Assembly (NCBI GenBank): GCA_021371855.1 | Contig: JAJFVL010000018.1 | Coordinates: 310,001-374,000, forward strand | Direction: 5' to 3' | Length of the DNA: 64,000 nt | Origin: Bacteroidales bacterium | Lineage (GTDB): Bacteria; Bacteroidota; Bacteroidia; Bacteroidales; VadinHA17 | In this document: one piece after another, positions 34,614 through 44,200 of the stretch | How positions within the stretch are numbered: the first letter of the stretch is position 1 | Layout of the letters: every line of letters starts with the position of its first letter | The notes under the pieces: generated by a model | The model's input: the letters and a program-made list of their open reading frames with translations, nothing else | Databases searched by the model: none | Told to the model about the DNA's origin: nothing | Position numbers and translations under genes: made by a program

Positions 34614-36638
34614 ATGAAAGTCCAGTTCATTACCTTATTGCTAAGTGTTACTCTTCTGACATATGGCCAGTTTACTGAACCAAAATTTGGAAAAATAGAG
34701 GTGTCTGATCTTACAATGTCGAAATATGACAAAGATTCGTCAGCTGATGCTCTTATATTATTCGATAACGGATATTCCAGATTTGTTTTGAATAACGATA
34801 GAAAATTTCAATTTATTTACGATAGACATTGTAGAATTAAAATTTTCAAAAAATCAGCCTTTCATCTTGCAGATATAAGTATCAAACTGTATAAAAATAA
34901 TTCAGGGAAAGAAGTATTATATAATTTAAACGCAGCTACGTTTAATATAGCAGATGGAAAAACGGTAAAAACAAAATTAAAAAGCGACAAGATTTATGAG
35001 GAAGAAGGGGGAAATTATATAGTCAAAAAATTCGCTTTCCCTGAAGTAAAAGAAGGTTCCATTATAGAATTTTCATATACAATTACATCCGATTTTCTTT
35101 ATAATTTCAGGGGTTGGAATTTCCAATACAATTACCCTGCACTTTGGAGTCAATACGAATATAGAATCCCCGAATATTTCATATACCGACAAAACTCAAA
35201 AGGTTATTTACCATTCGATGTGAATAAAAATAAGACTGGTAATGCAACTTACACTATTCACTATGATTCTGAAATTTCTTCAGGATTAGGAGGCGGGCGC
35301 ACATCTGCAGAAAATTACGACATAAAAGCAACTACATCCGAAACTATTCTGGCAGTAAAGGACGTCCCAGCATTCAGATCAGAACCTAATATTGATTGTG
35401 AAGACAATTACATACAGTCAATTGAATTTGAACTGAGCAGTATTCAATATCCTCATGAGATGCGCAAAGATTATACCCAATCATGGGAATCCGTAAATAA
35501 AACTATGAATACTGACGAATACTTTGGTTTGCTATTAAAATCAGATGCATTTATTGACGATACAGTTGCATATTTATGCAAAGGCAAATCCTCGGAAATT
35601 GAAAAAGCTGTTACTATTTATAATTATGTGCAAAAAAGAATGAAATGGAATGGCCATAATAGAATTTGGTCATTAAGAGGCCTTAAAAAGCCTTTTAATG
35701 AATGTGTGGGGAATTCTTCTGAGATAAATCTGTTATTGACTCTTATGCTAAAAACTGCTGGATTAAATGCGAATCCGGTTATGTTCAGCACACGTGAAAA
35801 TGGAAATGCATATTCATTTTATCCAACCATTTCAAAATTTAATTCCATACTTACCAGGATCGAAATTGATGGTAATGCATATTTAGTGGATGCTACTGAT
35901 AAATATTGTCCCTTTGGGGTTCTCCCGGCAGATGATATTAACGGTAAAGGAAGATTGGTGAATAATTTCACAGGCGACTGGGTCAATCTTGATACAAATG
36001 AAAAATACAAAGAAGAAAAACTATATTCTCTGGAGATCAGTCCTGATGGAAAACTTACGGGTTCTATTTCGGGAATCTATGGTGGATATGCCGGAGTTAT
36101 CTATAGAAACTCTTTAAATGCCGAGAAAAACAGTGATGATTTAGTCAGAAAAATGCAGGAAAACTTAAAAGGATTGACAGTTAGTAACTATTCAATTGCT
36201 GACAGATGTAACAATTACTCGCCTGTTTCTGACAGCTTAAGTGTTGAGATTACCGATCAGATTGAGATAATTGGTGATAAAATTTTGTTTAATCCATTGC
36301 TTTTTGAGAGGATTGAACGAAACAGATATACTCTTGAAGAGAGGAAATACCCTGTTAATTATAATTATCCGATTACGGAAACCTATACATTCACTTATAC
36401 TATACCTGCAGGATACGAGGTAGAATCATTGCCACAATCAATCATATTAAAATTGCCGGATAATTCAATTTCAATTTCGTATTATCTGCAAAAGACTGAT
36501 GACCAAATCAAAGTATTGTATAAGAGGAATATTAATAAAATATTGTTTTTGCCTGAAGAGTATAAAAATCTGAAAGATTTATATGATCAGATGGTGAAAA
36601 AACATGCAGAACAGGTGATCCTTAAGAAGACAATCTGA
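34614..36638 (+). CDS. Exported DUF3857 / transglutaminase-like protein lacking the catalytic Cys
   Basis: 674 residues. Signal peptide MKVQFITLLLSVTLLTYG, DUF3857 beta domain (about 55-240: DRHCRIKIFKKSAFHLADI, VKEGSIIEFSYTITSDF), a transglutaminase-like core (about 320-440) and a C-terminal beta domain. Where a transglutaminase carries its nucleophile, this protein reads ECVGNSSEINLLLTLMLKTAG, so the position normally filled by Cys is Ser. TRENG and LVDATDKYCPFG keep the scaffold (Asp retained). It is therefore probably a binding or structural partner rather than an enzyme. It is followed after 81 bp by a paralogue with an intact site. Confidence 0.8.
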   Translation: MKVQFITLLLSVTLLTYGQFTEPKFGKIEVSDLTMSKYDKDSSADALILFDNGYSRFVLNNDRKFQFIYDRHCRIKIFKKSAFHLADISIKLYKNNSGKEVLYNLNAATFNIADGKTVKTKLKSDKIYEEEGGNYIVKKFAFPEVKEGSIIEFSYTITSDFLYNFRGWNFQYNYPALWSQYEYRIPEYFIYRQNSKGYLPFDVNKNKTGNATYTIHYDSEISSGLGGGRTSAENYDIKATTSETILAVKDVPAFRSEPNIDCEDNYIQSIEFELSSIQYPHEMRKDYTQSWESVNKTMNTDEYFGLLLKSDAFIDDTVAYLCKGKSSEIEKAVTIYNYVQKRMKWNGHNRIWSLRGLKKPFNECVGNSSEINLLLTLMLKTAGLNANPVMFSTRENGNAYSFYPTISKFNSILTRIEIDGNAYLVDATDKYCPFGVLPADDINGKGRLVNNFTGDWVNLDTNEKYKEEKLYSLEISPDGKLTGSISGIYGGYAGVIYRNSLNAEKNSDDLVRKMQENLKGLTVSNYSIADRCNNYSPVSDSLSVEITDQIEIIGDKILFNPLLFERIERNRYTLEERKYPVNYNYPITETYTFTYTIPAGYEVESLPQSIILKLPDNSISISYYLQKTDDQIKVLYKRNINKILFLPEEYKNLKDLYDQMVKKHAEQVILKKTI

Positions 36639-36719
36639 CAAAATCTGAATCTGTTTTAATGATCAATAATTATTTAGTAATAATATACTAATTATTTCAT
36701 ATTCATAATATATCTCACT

Positions 36720-38627
36720 ATGTATAAGTATATTATATCTCTTGCAATCATTACATCTTTATCTGTTGCAGATATTTATTCACAGAATTATCCAGTAGTA
36801 AATATTCCTGACAGCTTAAAAGAAAATGCGCACTGTATAATTCGAAATTATACAAGAGAATTTGAATTGCAACTGATAAATAAAGGAGTAGAAAAAAACA
36901 AAATAGTCTATACGATTTTTGATGAAATTGGGGAAGAGATGGCATATATGGTAATTCATTATGACAAGAACTCATCTGTTAGAATCAACCAGATTGAGAT
37001 ATACAATAGTTTTGGGAAAACAATAAGGAAAGTAAAACAATCCGAAATAACTGATTCCCCTTACTTAAGTGGATATACATTATACTCCGATGATAGAATA
37101 AAATATTTTAAACCCGATTATCCAGAATATCCGTATACTATTGAATATGATTTTGAAATAAAATTTGACAATATGATAAGTTACGGATGCTGGAGACCAG
37201 TGAGTTATTATAACATGTCAGTGGAACATGCAAAACTTGTACTTACATATCCAAACGCACTTATCATAAATAAAAAGGAAATAAATATAACTGAAAAGTC
37301 TGTCGAAACCCTGAAGAATACTGATCTGACAAATAAAACATGGGAACTAAATAACTATAAAGCCATTGAAGATGAACCATTTGACAATAGTTTATACGAG
37401 CGTATTCCTTGTGTATATTTAATGCCGTCTGAACTAATCTATGAGAAATATAAAGGTACTGCCACCAATTGGGAAGAGTATGGTAAATGGTTATGCAATT
37501 TATATAATGGTAAAAATGAATTGTCTGACGCTGAAAAATTAAACATAGAAAACCTTGTAAAAGATACTCCAGACACGCTTGAACGAATAAAAATCCTGTA
37601 CAAATACATGCAGGAAAAAACAAGATATGTTAATATATCACTTGGAATAGGGGGATTTCAGCCTTTTGATGCAAAAACAGTTTCCGAAACCGGTTATGGC
37701 GATTGCAAAGCGTTAAGCAATTACTTACACTCCCTGCTTAAATTTATTGGCATAAAGTCGTATCCATCTTTGGTCTCTTGTGGCAGATATATCACCCGTA
37801 TTTTTGATGATTTCCCTAATTTTAGCCAGTTCAACCATGTAATTTTATGCGTTCCAAACTCTAATGATACAATCTGGCTTGAATGTACCGATCAGAAAAT
37901 ACCGTTTGGATTCCTCGGTGATTTCACTGATGACAGGGATGTGCTTCTAATTACTGAGAATGGAGGGATATTTGCACATACCAGGAAATATGAAGCAGAG
38001 CATAATATCAGAATATGTAATTCAGAAATAAAAATTGACTCAGAAGGAACAGCTGCCTTTTCTTTAAAAACCAGTTATCAGGGACTTCAATATTATGATA
38101 TTTTTGGTTTTTTATACTCAAATTTTGATGAACAAAAAAAGTGGCTGTATAAAAATTCACGGTTACCATCTTCACAAATCACTGATTTTTCAATTGACGA
38201 CAACAAAAAAGACATTCCATTTGCCTCAATTAAAGAATCAGTAATATCAAAAAATTATACCTCATTTTCTGGTAAATATATGCTATTGCCACTTAACGTC
38301 ATAAATGTACAGACGACAATTCAGAAAATGCTCAAGACAAGACACTCTGATATAGTAATTCAGAGATCATTCATCGATTATGATACCCTGATTTATCAAA
38401 TTCCAAAAAATTATATAGTTGAGTCTGTTCCTTCAGGTAAAACCATTAATTCAATTTTCGGGGATTACTCATATTCTGTTATTCCGAACGAAAAAGGAAT
38501 AATTTACGTCAGAAAATTCCTTCTGAAACAGGGCAGATATAAACCATCTGAATATAAAGACCTCTATGAATTTTTTCTTTCCATATCAAAGTCAGACAAT
38601 ATTAAATTGATTCTGAAAAAAAGCTGA
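36720..38627 (+). CDS. Exported DUF3857 / transglutaminase-like protein with intact catalytic triad
   Basis: 635 residues. Signal peptide (MYKYIISLAIITSLSVADIY), DUF3857 domain (about 50-230), and a transglutaminase core with Cys in GYGDCKALSNYLHSLLKFIG (near 325), His in FSQFNHVILCV and Asp in LECTDQKIPFG. A C-terminal beta domain follows. Members of this superfamily act as proteases or cross-linkers in the periplasm. It is a paralogue of the gene before it with the same strand and spacing, so they are likely one transcript and may act as a pair. The substrate is unknown. Confidence 0.85.
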   Translation: MYKYIISLAIITSLSVADIYSQNYPVVNIPDSLKENAHCIIRNYTREFELQLINKGVEKNKIVYTIFDEIGEEMAYMVIHYDKNSSVRINQIEIYNSFGKTIRKVKQSEITDSPYLSGYTLYSDDRIKYFKPDYPEYPYTIEYDFEIKFDNMISYGCWRPVSYYNMSVEHAKLVLTYPNALIINKKEINITEKSVETLKNTDLTNKTWELNNYKAIEDEPFDNSLYERIPCVYLMPSELIYEKYKGTATNWEEYGKWLCNLYNGKNELSDAEKLNIENLVKDTPDTLERIKILYKYMQEKTRYVNISLGIGGFQPFDAKTVSETGYGDCKALSNYLHSLLKFIGIKSYPSLVSCGRYITRIFDDFPNFSQFNHVILCVPNSNDTIWLECTDQKIPFGFLGDFTDDRDVLLITENGGIFAHTRKYEAEHNIRICNSEIKIDSEGTAAFSLKTSYQGLQYYDIFGFLYSNFDEQKKWLYKNSRLPSSQITDFSIDDNKKDIPFASIKESVISKNYTSFSGKYMLLPLNVINVQTTIQKMLKTRHSDIVIQRSFIDYDTLIYQIPKNYIVESVPSGKTINSIFGDYSYSVIPNEKGIIYVRKFLLKQGRYKPSEYKDLYEFFLSISKSDNIKLILKKS

Positions 38628-38690
38628 ATTATTCTCTTCAGCCAGTTAAATTTGATCATTAGCACTTAATTATTGTATGGATTTAGCCAT

Positions 38691-38698
38691 TATATTTG
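38691..38698 (+). promoter_or_regulatory. -7 box of the Ntn-hydrolase gene
   Basis: TATATTTG is a full match to TAnnTTTG, 29 bases before the ATG at 38727. A good -33 TTTG at the usual distance is not visible. Confidence 0.4.
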
Positions 38699-38726
38699 AT
38701 TTGTTATTTAATTAATTCTTCTACGA

Positions 38727-39953
38727 ATGAAATTCAGAATATTACTGCTGCTGATGCTCGTTATTGCTGAGTTGAATAATGCTGCTATTGCCTGTACAAC
38801 ATTTATTATCTCGGGGAAAATCACTCCCGACGGGAAACCTCTTTTATTCAAAAACCGTGATACGGACAACATGAACAACTCACTGTTTTTTTTCAATGAT
38901 GGAAGATATGATTATATCGGAATTGTGACCGGTGACAGTTTGTGGAATAAAATGGTCTGGGGAGGCTACAACAGTAAAGGCTTTGCAATAATTAATTCCG
39001 CTGCATATAACAATAATACCGGAGATACCACTAAGTTAGAGGATCAGGAAGGAGTTATAATGAAATTAGCTCTGCAGAATTGCAAAACTCTTCAGGACTT
39101 CGAAAAGCTGCTGGACACCATCAGGAAACCTCTCGGAACAAATACCAACTTTGGTGTCATTGATGCCAATGGCGGAGCTGCATATTATGAAACAGGCAAT
39201 TACAGGTATGTCAAATATGATGCTAATGACCCGTCAGTTGCTCCGGACGGATACCTTATAAGAACCAACCATTCTTTAAGTGGCGACATTAAGGACAGAA
39301 AGGGCATATGCAGATTCAACACAGCATCTCTTGCAATGAGTGAAGCAGCAGCCAAACACCAGGTTACACCTAAATACTTATTTGATCATTTCTCACGGAA
39401 CCTCTCCCACTCTCTTACAAAGACAAATCTATGGGATAATATTCCACTGGATACTACCAGTGATTTCCGTTTCTTTATTGATTATATTCCCAGGAGAATT
39501 ACCGCATCAGCTGTTATGATCGTTGGCGCTCCCAATGAAAAACAGGCTGGGAATGCCGTAATGTGGACAATCCTCGGGTTCCCGCTGACCTCAGTCGCAA
39601 TACCAACATGGATCGAAGGCGGAGATAAGTTACCTGAAACAGCAACCATGAAAGAGAATCTGCATTCACCCCTTTGTGATGCTGCTTTGACACTTAAAGG
39701 AAATTGTTTCCCCGTTCCAGGTGAAGGCCAGAACTATATTAATCTCGCTGTTGTCATCAATAAACAGAATACAGGTTATATGCAGTTGCTAAAACCTATA
39801 GAGGATACGATCTTTATGCGTGCAGACCAGCTTATCATGGCACTGGACAAAGGAAACAAATCAAAATGCGATATTCAGGATTACTATAAATGGCTTGATT
39901 TCTACCTGAATGAATCATTTAAGAAGCTTTTTAATATAGAATTGCTTTTATGA
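38727..39953 (+). CDS. Exported Ntn hydrolase, C45/choloylglycine-hydrolase-like
   Basis: 408 residues. The signal peptide ends AAIA and is followed directly by Cys23 in CTTFIISGKITPDGKPLLF. In this superfamily the N-terminal Cys freed by processing is the nucleophile. KNRDTDN follows, with the Arg and Asp that shape the active site. Further conserved parts are GVIDANGGAAYYETGNYRY and IRTNHSL (Asn/Arg region). Related enzymes hydrolyse linear amides: bile-salt and penicillin amides, N-acyl compounds. Here signal cleavage itself would expose the nucleophile in the periplasm. Substrate unknown; stands alone. Confidence 0.85.
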   Translation: MKFRILLLLMLVIAELNNAAIACTTFIISGKITPDGKPLLFKNRDTDNMNNSLFFFNDGRYDYIGIVTGDSLWNKMVWGGYNSKGFAIINSAAYNNNTGDTTKLEDQEGVIMKLALQNCKTLQDFEKLLDTIRKPLGTNTNFGVIDANGGAAYYETGNYRYVKYDANDPSVAPDGYLIRTNHSLSGDIKDRKGICRFNTASLAMSEAAAKHQVTPKYLFDHFSRNLSHSLTKTNLWDNIPLDTTSDFRFFIDYIPRRITASAVMIVGAPNEKQAGNAVMWTILGFPLTSVAIPTWIEGGDKLPETATMKENLHSPLCDAALTLKGNCFPVPGEGQNYINLAVVINKQNTGYMQLLKPIEDTIFMRADQLIMALDKGNKSKCDIQDYYKWLDFYLNESFKKLFNIELLL

Positions 39954-40028
39954 GTGTCTGTTTTGTGTCATAATTCAAAGCAGTATCTGAATGAGACTAC
40001 TTATAATTTGTGCACTTTGCTTCTTTAT

Positions 40029-40049
40029 CCACCGGAGTTCAAGCGGTGG
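40029..40049. terminator. Hairpin between convergent genes
   Basis: CCACCG (40029-40034) and CGGTGG (40044-40049) with a 9-base loop lie between the ends of two convergent genes. A short tract TCTTTTTG lies further downstream. Confidence 0.45.
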
Positions 40050-40134
40050 TGGAATTTGCGTACTCAGCGGCTAATATGTCTTTTTGTAGTGATCCTCCTT
40101 AAAACATCTCATTTTTTCCCAATGTAATACATTA

Positions 40135-42609
40135 TCAGACAAACAGGTTAAGACCGGCGCTTTCTGTCCGCTCAAGGTACGTGGCTACTCCACCTATCTG
40201 AACACCATCAATAAATTCCTCAGCCTTAACTCCCATAATATCCATCGACATCTGACAGGCTATAAACTCGACTCCATTTTCCAAAGAAGTCTGTATCATT
40301 TTTTCAAGGGCATCAACATGTTTGTCTTTCATTACCATTCGCATCATTTTACTGCCCATGCCTCCCATATTCATTTTCGATAATCCCAGTTTCCTGCTCG
40401 ATGCCGGCATCATCATGCCAAACATCTTCCCGAAAGCATCTTTTTTAACTGCCGGTTTATTAAACCGTTTGATCACATTCAGTCCCCAGAAGGTAAAAAA
40501 TATGGTTACTTTTTTCCCTGAAGCAACAGCGCCGTTGGCAATTACAAAGGTGGCAAGCGCTTTATCAAGATCGTCACTGAAACAGATCAGAGTGGCATTG
40601 TTACCTCCCTTCTGAGAAGCCATATTACCAACAGGTTCGCTCTTTCGGACAATGGCTGTTATTTCAGCGCCATCTCGGGTGAGATCGACCAGTTCGTTTC
40701 CTGTCATATTCGCCCAGGCTTTAACGTCTTTATAAAAGCCGGAATCTGATGCTTTTATACGCACAGCTTCTCCGACAGCAATCTGATCAATCGACTGTTT
40801 GAGTTTCAACACCGGACCAGGACACTGAAGGCCACACGCATTTACATCTTTCAATTTTTCTGTTTCAACAGGCTTGAAAGGAAGCTTTTCAATTCTGCCC
40901 TGGTAAATATGATCATCGTTCCCAATATAATCATTGGCAAAAATATCTTCATTACTCTGCTTCTGGCTGGCGGTTTCAAATGTCTTCAAACCTCCAGAAA
41001 GATTAAATACCTCAGGGAAACCTTTTTGCGTCAGAATCCGACAGGCTACATGTGCCCTTAGTCCTACTCCACAAAAGACTACGATCTTTTTATCATGCGG
41101 AATCTCATCCAGATGAAGCCGCAGCTCATCAAGGGGTATATTCACAGCCCCTTCAATAGAGCCAAGTTGAAACTCATCTTTGGTGCGGATATCCAGTAAA
41201 AAGAGTTCTTTTGCAGGCTCCTGTGATATCGCTCTCCACGATATGTTTCTGGTGATTCCCTCCAGAATATTTTCAGCAACCATTCCGGCAATATTCACCG
41301 GGTCTTTGGCCGAAGAATATGGAGGAGCATAGGCGTGTTCAAGATCAACAAGATCATAGACTGTTGCTCTTTTCTGAATAGCGGTGGAAAAAAGATCGAT
41401 CCGCTTATCAACACCTTCAAATCCAACAATCTGTGCTCCAAGAAGACGACCGTCATCAGGAGCAAAAGATATTTTTATTGACATGGGAACGGCTCCCGGA
41501 TAATACCCGGCATGCGATGAAGAATGTGTAATGGAATCTGTATGAGGAATATTGAGCTTCCCCAGCATTTTACCTGATACTCCTGTCGATGCTACAGTTA
41601 TATCAAACACCTTGGCTATTGCGGTATTGACAGATCCTTTATATGTCCTGTGGTTACCGTTCACCATGTTATCTGCCACAATCCTGCCCTGTTTGTTGGC
41701 AGGCCCCGCCAGGTATGTGATCATCCTGGTCCCGGTAACGGGATTTGTAAATTCAATTGCATCGCCGAGAGCATAGATATCATTGTCAGAAGTTTGCAGA
41801 AACTCATTAACAATGATACCGCCGGTTTCACCAACCTTCAACCCGGCTTCCTTTGCAAGACGGCTATCTGGTCTGACCCCTATAGACAACACAACCATAT
41901 CGGCTTCAATTGTTTTCGAAGAGCCAAGCCTTACAACAATGTGCTCATCGGCCTTCGAGAATGAGGCTACTGCAGTCTTTAAATAAAACTCAACATTTTT
42001 TGTTTTCAGATGCTGATGCACAAGTGCAGCCATTGAATAATCCAATGGTGTCATGACCTGCTCTGCCATCTCTACAATTGTAACCCTCAGTCCGCTTTTA
42101 TGAAGGTTTTCTGCCATCTCGAGCCCTATAAAACCTCCGCCAACAACTACTGCATGATGAGGCTTTTTCTCATCAATATAGTTCTTGATAATATCAGTGT
42201 CTTCAACATTACGTAAAGTAAAAATACCCTCCTGATTTATTCCGGGAAGCTGTGGTTTGACCGGTTCAGCCCCTGGAGACAATACCAGTTTGTCATATCT
42301 TTCTGAATATGTATTTCCGGTCCTCAAATCTTTTACCTGAACTTCTTTATCGACCCTGTTTATAGAGATAACCTCAGACAGGTTCCGGACTTCAAGATTA
42401 AATCTTGTACCAAACGATTCTGGTGTCTGTACAAACAGTTTGTCCCTTTCGGTAATTGTCCCACCAATGTAATAAGGTAGTCCACAATTGGCATACGAAA
42501 TGTACCTGCCTCTTTCAAACATTATAATTTCACTTTCTTCATCCAGGCGTCTTAGACGTGCAGCCGTTGAAGCTCCGCCTGCCACTCCTCCAATAATCAG
42601 GTATTTCAT
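40135..42609 (-). CDS. CoA-disulfide reductase / rhodanese / TusA / DsrE-like fusion protein
   Basis: 824 residues, cytoplasmic. Domains: FAD/NAD(P) disulfide reductase (1-440) with GGVAGGASTAARLRRL and the single redox Cys42 in SYANCGLPYYIGG, as in CoA-disulfide reductases; rhodanese (about 460-545) with the active Cys in VVFCGVGLRAH; TusA/SirA domain with ACGLQCPGPVLKLKQ (CPGP, about 595); and a C-terminal DsrE-like domain (about 665-824: CFSDDLDKALATFVIANGA, TIFFTFWGLNVI). It probably moves sulfane sulfur between persulfide, rhodanese and TusA carriers while reducing CoA- or low-molecular-weight persulfides. This architecture is known in Bacteroidota and Firmicutes; here all four modules look intact. 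Confidence 0.93.
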   Translation of the reverse strand: MKYLIIGGVAGGASTAARLRRLDEESEIIMFERGRYISYANCGLPYYIGGTITERDKLFVQTPESFGTRFNLEVRNLSEVISINRVDKEVQVKDLRTGNTYSERYDKLVLSPGAEPVKPQLPGINQEGIFTLRNVEDTDIIKNYIDEKKPHHAVVVGGGFIGLEMAENLHKSGLRVTIVEMAEQVMTPLDYSMAALVHQHLKTKNVEFYLKTAVASFSKADEHIVVRLGSSKTIEADMVVLSIGVRPDSRLAKEAGLKVGETGGIIVNEFLQTSDNDIYALGDAIEFTNPVTGTRMITYLAGPANKQGRIVADNMVNGNHRTYKGSVNTAIAKVFDITVASTGVSGKMLGKLNIPHTDSITHSSSHAGYYPGAVPMSIKISFAPDDGRLLGAQIVGFEGVDKRIDLFSTAIQKRATVYDLVDLEHAYAPPYSSAKDPVNIAGMVAENILEGITRNISWRAISQEPAKELFLLDIRTKDEFQLGSIEGAVNIPLDELRLHLDEIPHDKKIVVFCGVGLRAHVACRILTQKGFPEVFNLSGGLKTFETASQKQSNEDIFANDYIGNDDHIYQGRIEKLPFKPVETEKLKDVNACGLQCPGPVLKLKQSIDQIAVGEAVRIKASDSGFYKDVKAWANMTGNELVDLTRDGAEITAIVRKSEPVGNMASQKGGNNATLICFSDDLDKALATFVIANGAVASGKKVTIFFTFWGLNVIKRFNKPAVKKDAFGKMFGMMMPASSRKLGLSKMNMGGMGSKMMRMVMKDKHVDALEKMIQTSLENGVEFIACQMSMDIMGVKAEEFIDGVQIGGVATYLERTESAGLNLFV

Positions 42610-42801
42610 TAATCTTCTGCTTTATGTTTTGTTTATACCAAATAACCAACATCATATCAATAATGTTCAAAATAAAATTAAAAAATCACTTATTAACTGG
42701 TCAACCATGATTCAAATCTGAATGAAAAAACCACCAAATCTTAAGCAAGCAATGAGTATTGAATATAATCATTATAATCATAGGAATCTGATGCATTTAT
42801 T

Positions 42802-42809
42802 TACATTTG
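42802..42809 (+). promoter_or_regulatory. -7 box of the Gfo/Idh gene
   Basis: TACATTTG matches TAnnTTTG exactly, 41 bases before the ATG at 42850; no clear -33 TTTG is visible. Confidence 0.35.
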
Positions 42810-42849
42810 TTAATTGTGAAACGATGAATATTATAATTATCATTAACTT

Positions 42850-44139
42850 ATGATGATGGATAGTCACAATACAATAAACAGTCTGAAACCACCATTAAGG
42901 ATTGCGGTAATAGGAGCCGGAGTACGAGGAACGGGTCTGGCAAGAAAAATATCATTATCCGGGTTCTCTGCCGTGGTCGTTGCGGTTGCTGAACCGGATG
43001 ATGAAAAAAGAAAAAACTTCGCCGGAGAATTCAATTTGCCTGACAGCTCAACATTCATCAGCTGGGACGATCTTACAAAGCATTTTGATAATTGTGACGC
43101 GGCGATTATCGCAACATTAGACAATCAGCATACCGGACCAGCCCTTGCCTGCTTAAACCGTGGCTGGCATATTCTGGTGGAAAAACCCCTGACCGATAGT
43201 TTTGAAGACTGTCTGCTGATCGGGAAAGCTCAGAAAGAGAAAAATGCGGTAGTTGCAGTGTGCCATACACTAAGGTTCATGGATGGATACCGCAAAGTCA
43301 AAGAGTTTCTCGACAGTGGAGCAATAGGTCAGATTGTTCACATCGAGCATCTCGAAGGGATAGGGAATCTCCGGTTTGTTCACAATTATGTAAGGGGACG
43401 CTGGGCCAGAGAAAAGAACAACACCTTCCTGATCCTTCATAAATGCTGTCATGATATTGATTATTTATGCTGGCTGATAAAAGAGCAGTGTCGCAGTGTA
43501 TCTTCGTTCGGATCCCTGAAATATTTCACTGAAGCCAACTCACCGGAGGGAAGCAAACATCGCTGTACCGACAATTGCAACCTTGAGAGAACATGTCCTT
43601 ACTCTGCTGTCCGTATCTATGTTGAATCAAACCCCGTAGAGTGGCCAGCAAGGGATATCTGCAAAAAGCATACCCCTGAAGCACTTCTGGAAGAGATAAA
43701 GAATGGCCCTTACGGACTTTGTGCATGGCACGCAGGAAATGATGTAGTTGATCATCAGGTTGTTATAATGGAATTTGAAGGCGGTACTACAGCAACATGC
43801 ACGCTTAGCGGATATTCAGCAACCAATGGCAGAAGAATCCGTCTTCAGGGAACCCTGGGTGAGATACTGTTCGATGAAGCTGAAGGTACTATTTCAACTA
43901 CAAGATTCTCTGAATCCCAAAGTGAAATTATCAGAATATCTTCACCGGAATCGTACCACCCTGAAGACAGGGAAATTGTCGACAACTGGTTATCTGCAGT
44001 AATCTCTTCTACTCCGGTTGCGGTAGACACAAGCGAGGCGCTCCGTACCCTGGCGGTAGTTTTTGCATCCGAAACATCCAGAAAAGAAGACAGGGTTGTC
44101 AATATGAAAGAGTTATATAATATGGTCTATTACAAATAA
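42850..44139 (+). CDS. Gfo/Idh/MocA-family oxidoreductase with a cysteine cluster
   Basis: 429 residues, cytoplasmic (no signal). Rossmann motif IAVIGAGVRGTGLARKI at 18-34, EKP catalytic-region motif in ILVEKPLTDSFEDCLL, and CCHDIDYLCWLI in the C-terminal part. An unusual insert at about 235-260, HRCTDNCNLERTCPYSAVRI, has three Cys and a His that could bind a metal. The same cluster is seen in a subgroup of Gfo/Idh enzymes; a role in structure is likely. Start at 42850 (MMMDSHN) is uncertain by up to two codons. Probably a sugar or inositol-type dehydrogenase. Confidence 0.9.
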   Translation: MMMDSHNTINSLKPPLRIAVIGAGVRGTGLARKISLSGFSAVVVAVAEPDDEKRKNFAGEFNLPDSSTFISWDDLTKHFDNCDAAIIATLDNQHTGPALACLNRGWHILVEKPLTDSFEDCLLIGKAQKEKNAVVAVCHTLRFMDGYRKVKEFLDSGAIGQIVHIEHLEGIGNLRFVHNYVRGRWAREKNNTFLILHKCCHDIDYLCWLIKEQCRSVSSFGSLKYFTEANSPEGSKHRCTDNCNLERTCPYSAVRIYVESNPVEWPARDICKKHTPEALLEEIKNGPYGLCAWHAGNDVVDHQVVIMEFEGGTTATCTLSGYSATNGRRIRLQGTLGEILFDEAEGTISTTRFSESQSEIIRISSPESYHPEDREIVDNWLSAVISSTPVAVDTSEALRTLAVVFASETSRKEDRVVNMKELYNMVYYK

Positions 44140-44200
44140 AAAGCAGCTGTTCTTTAAACACTTTAGATCAAATCATATACAGAACCTCAGTATGTGATTA

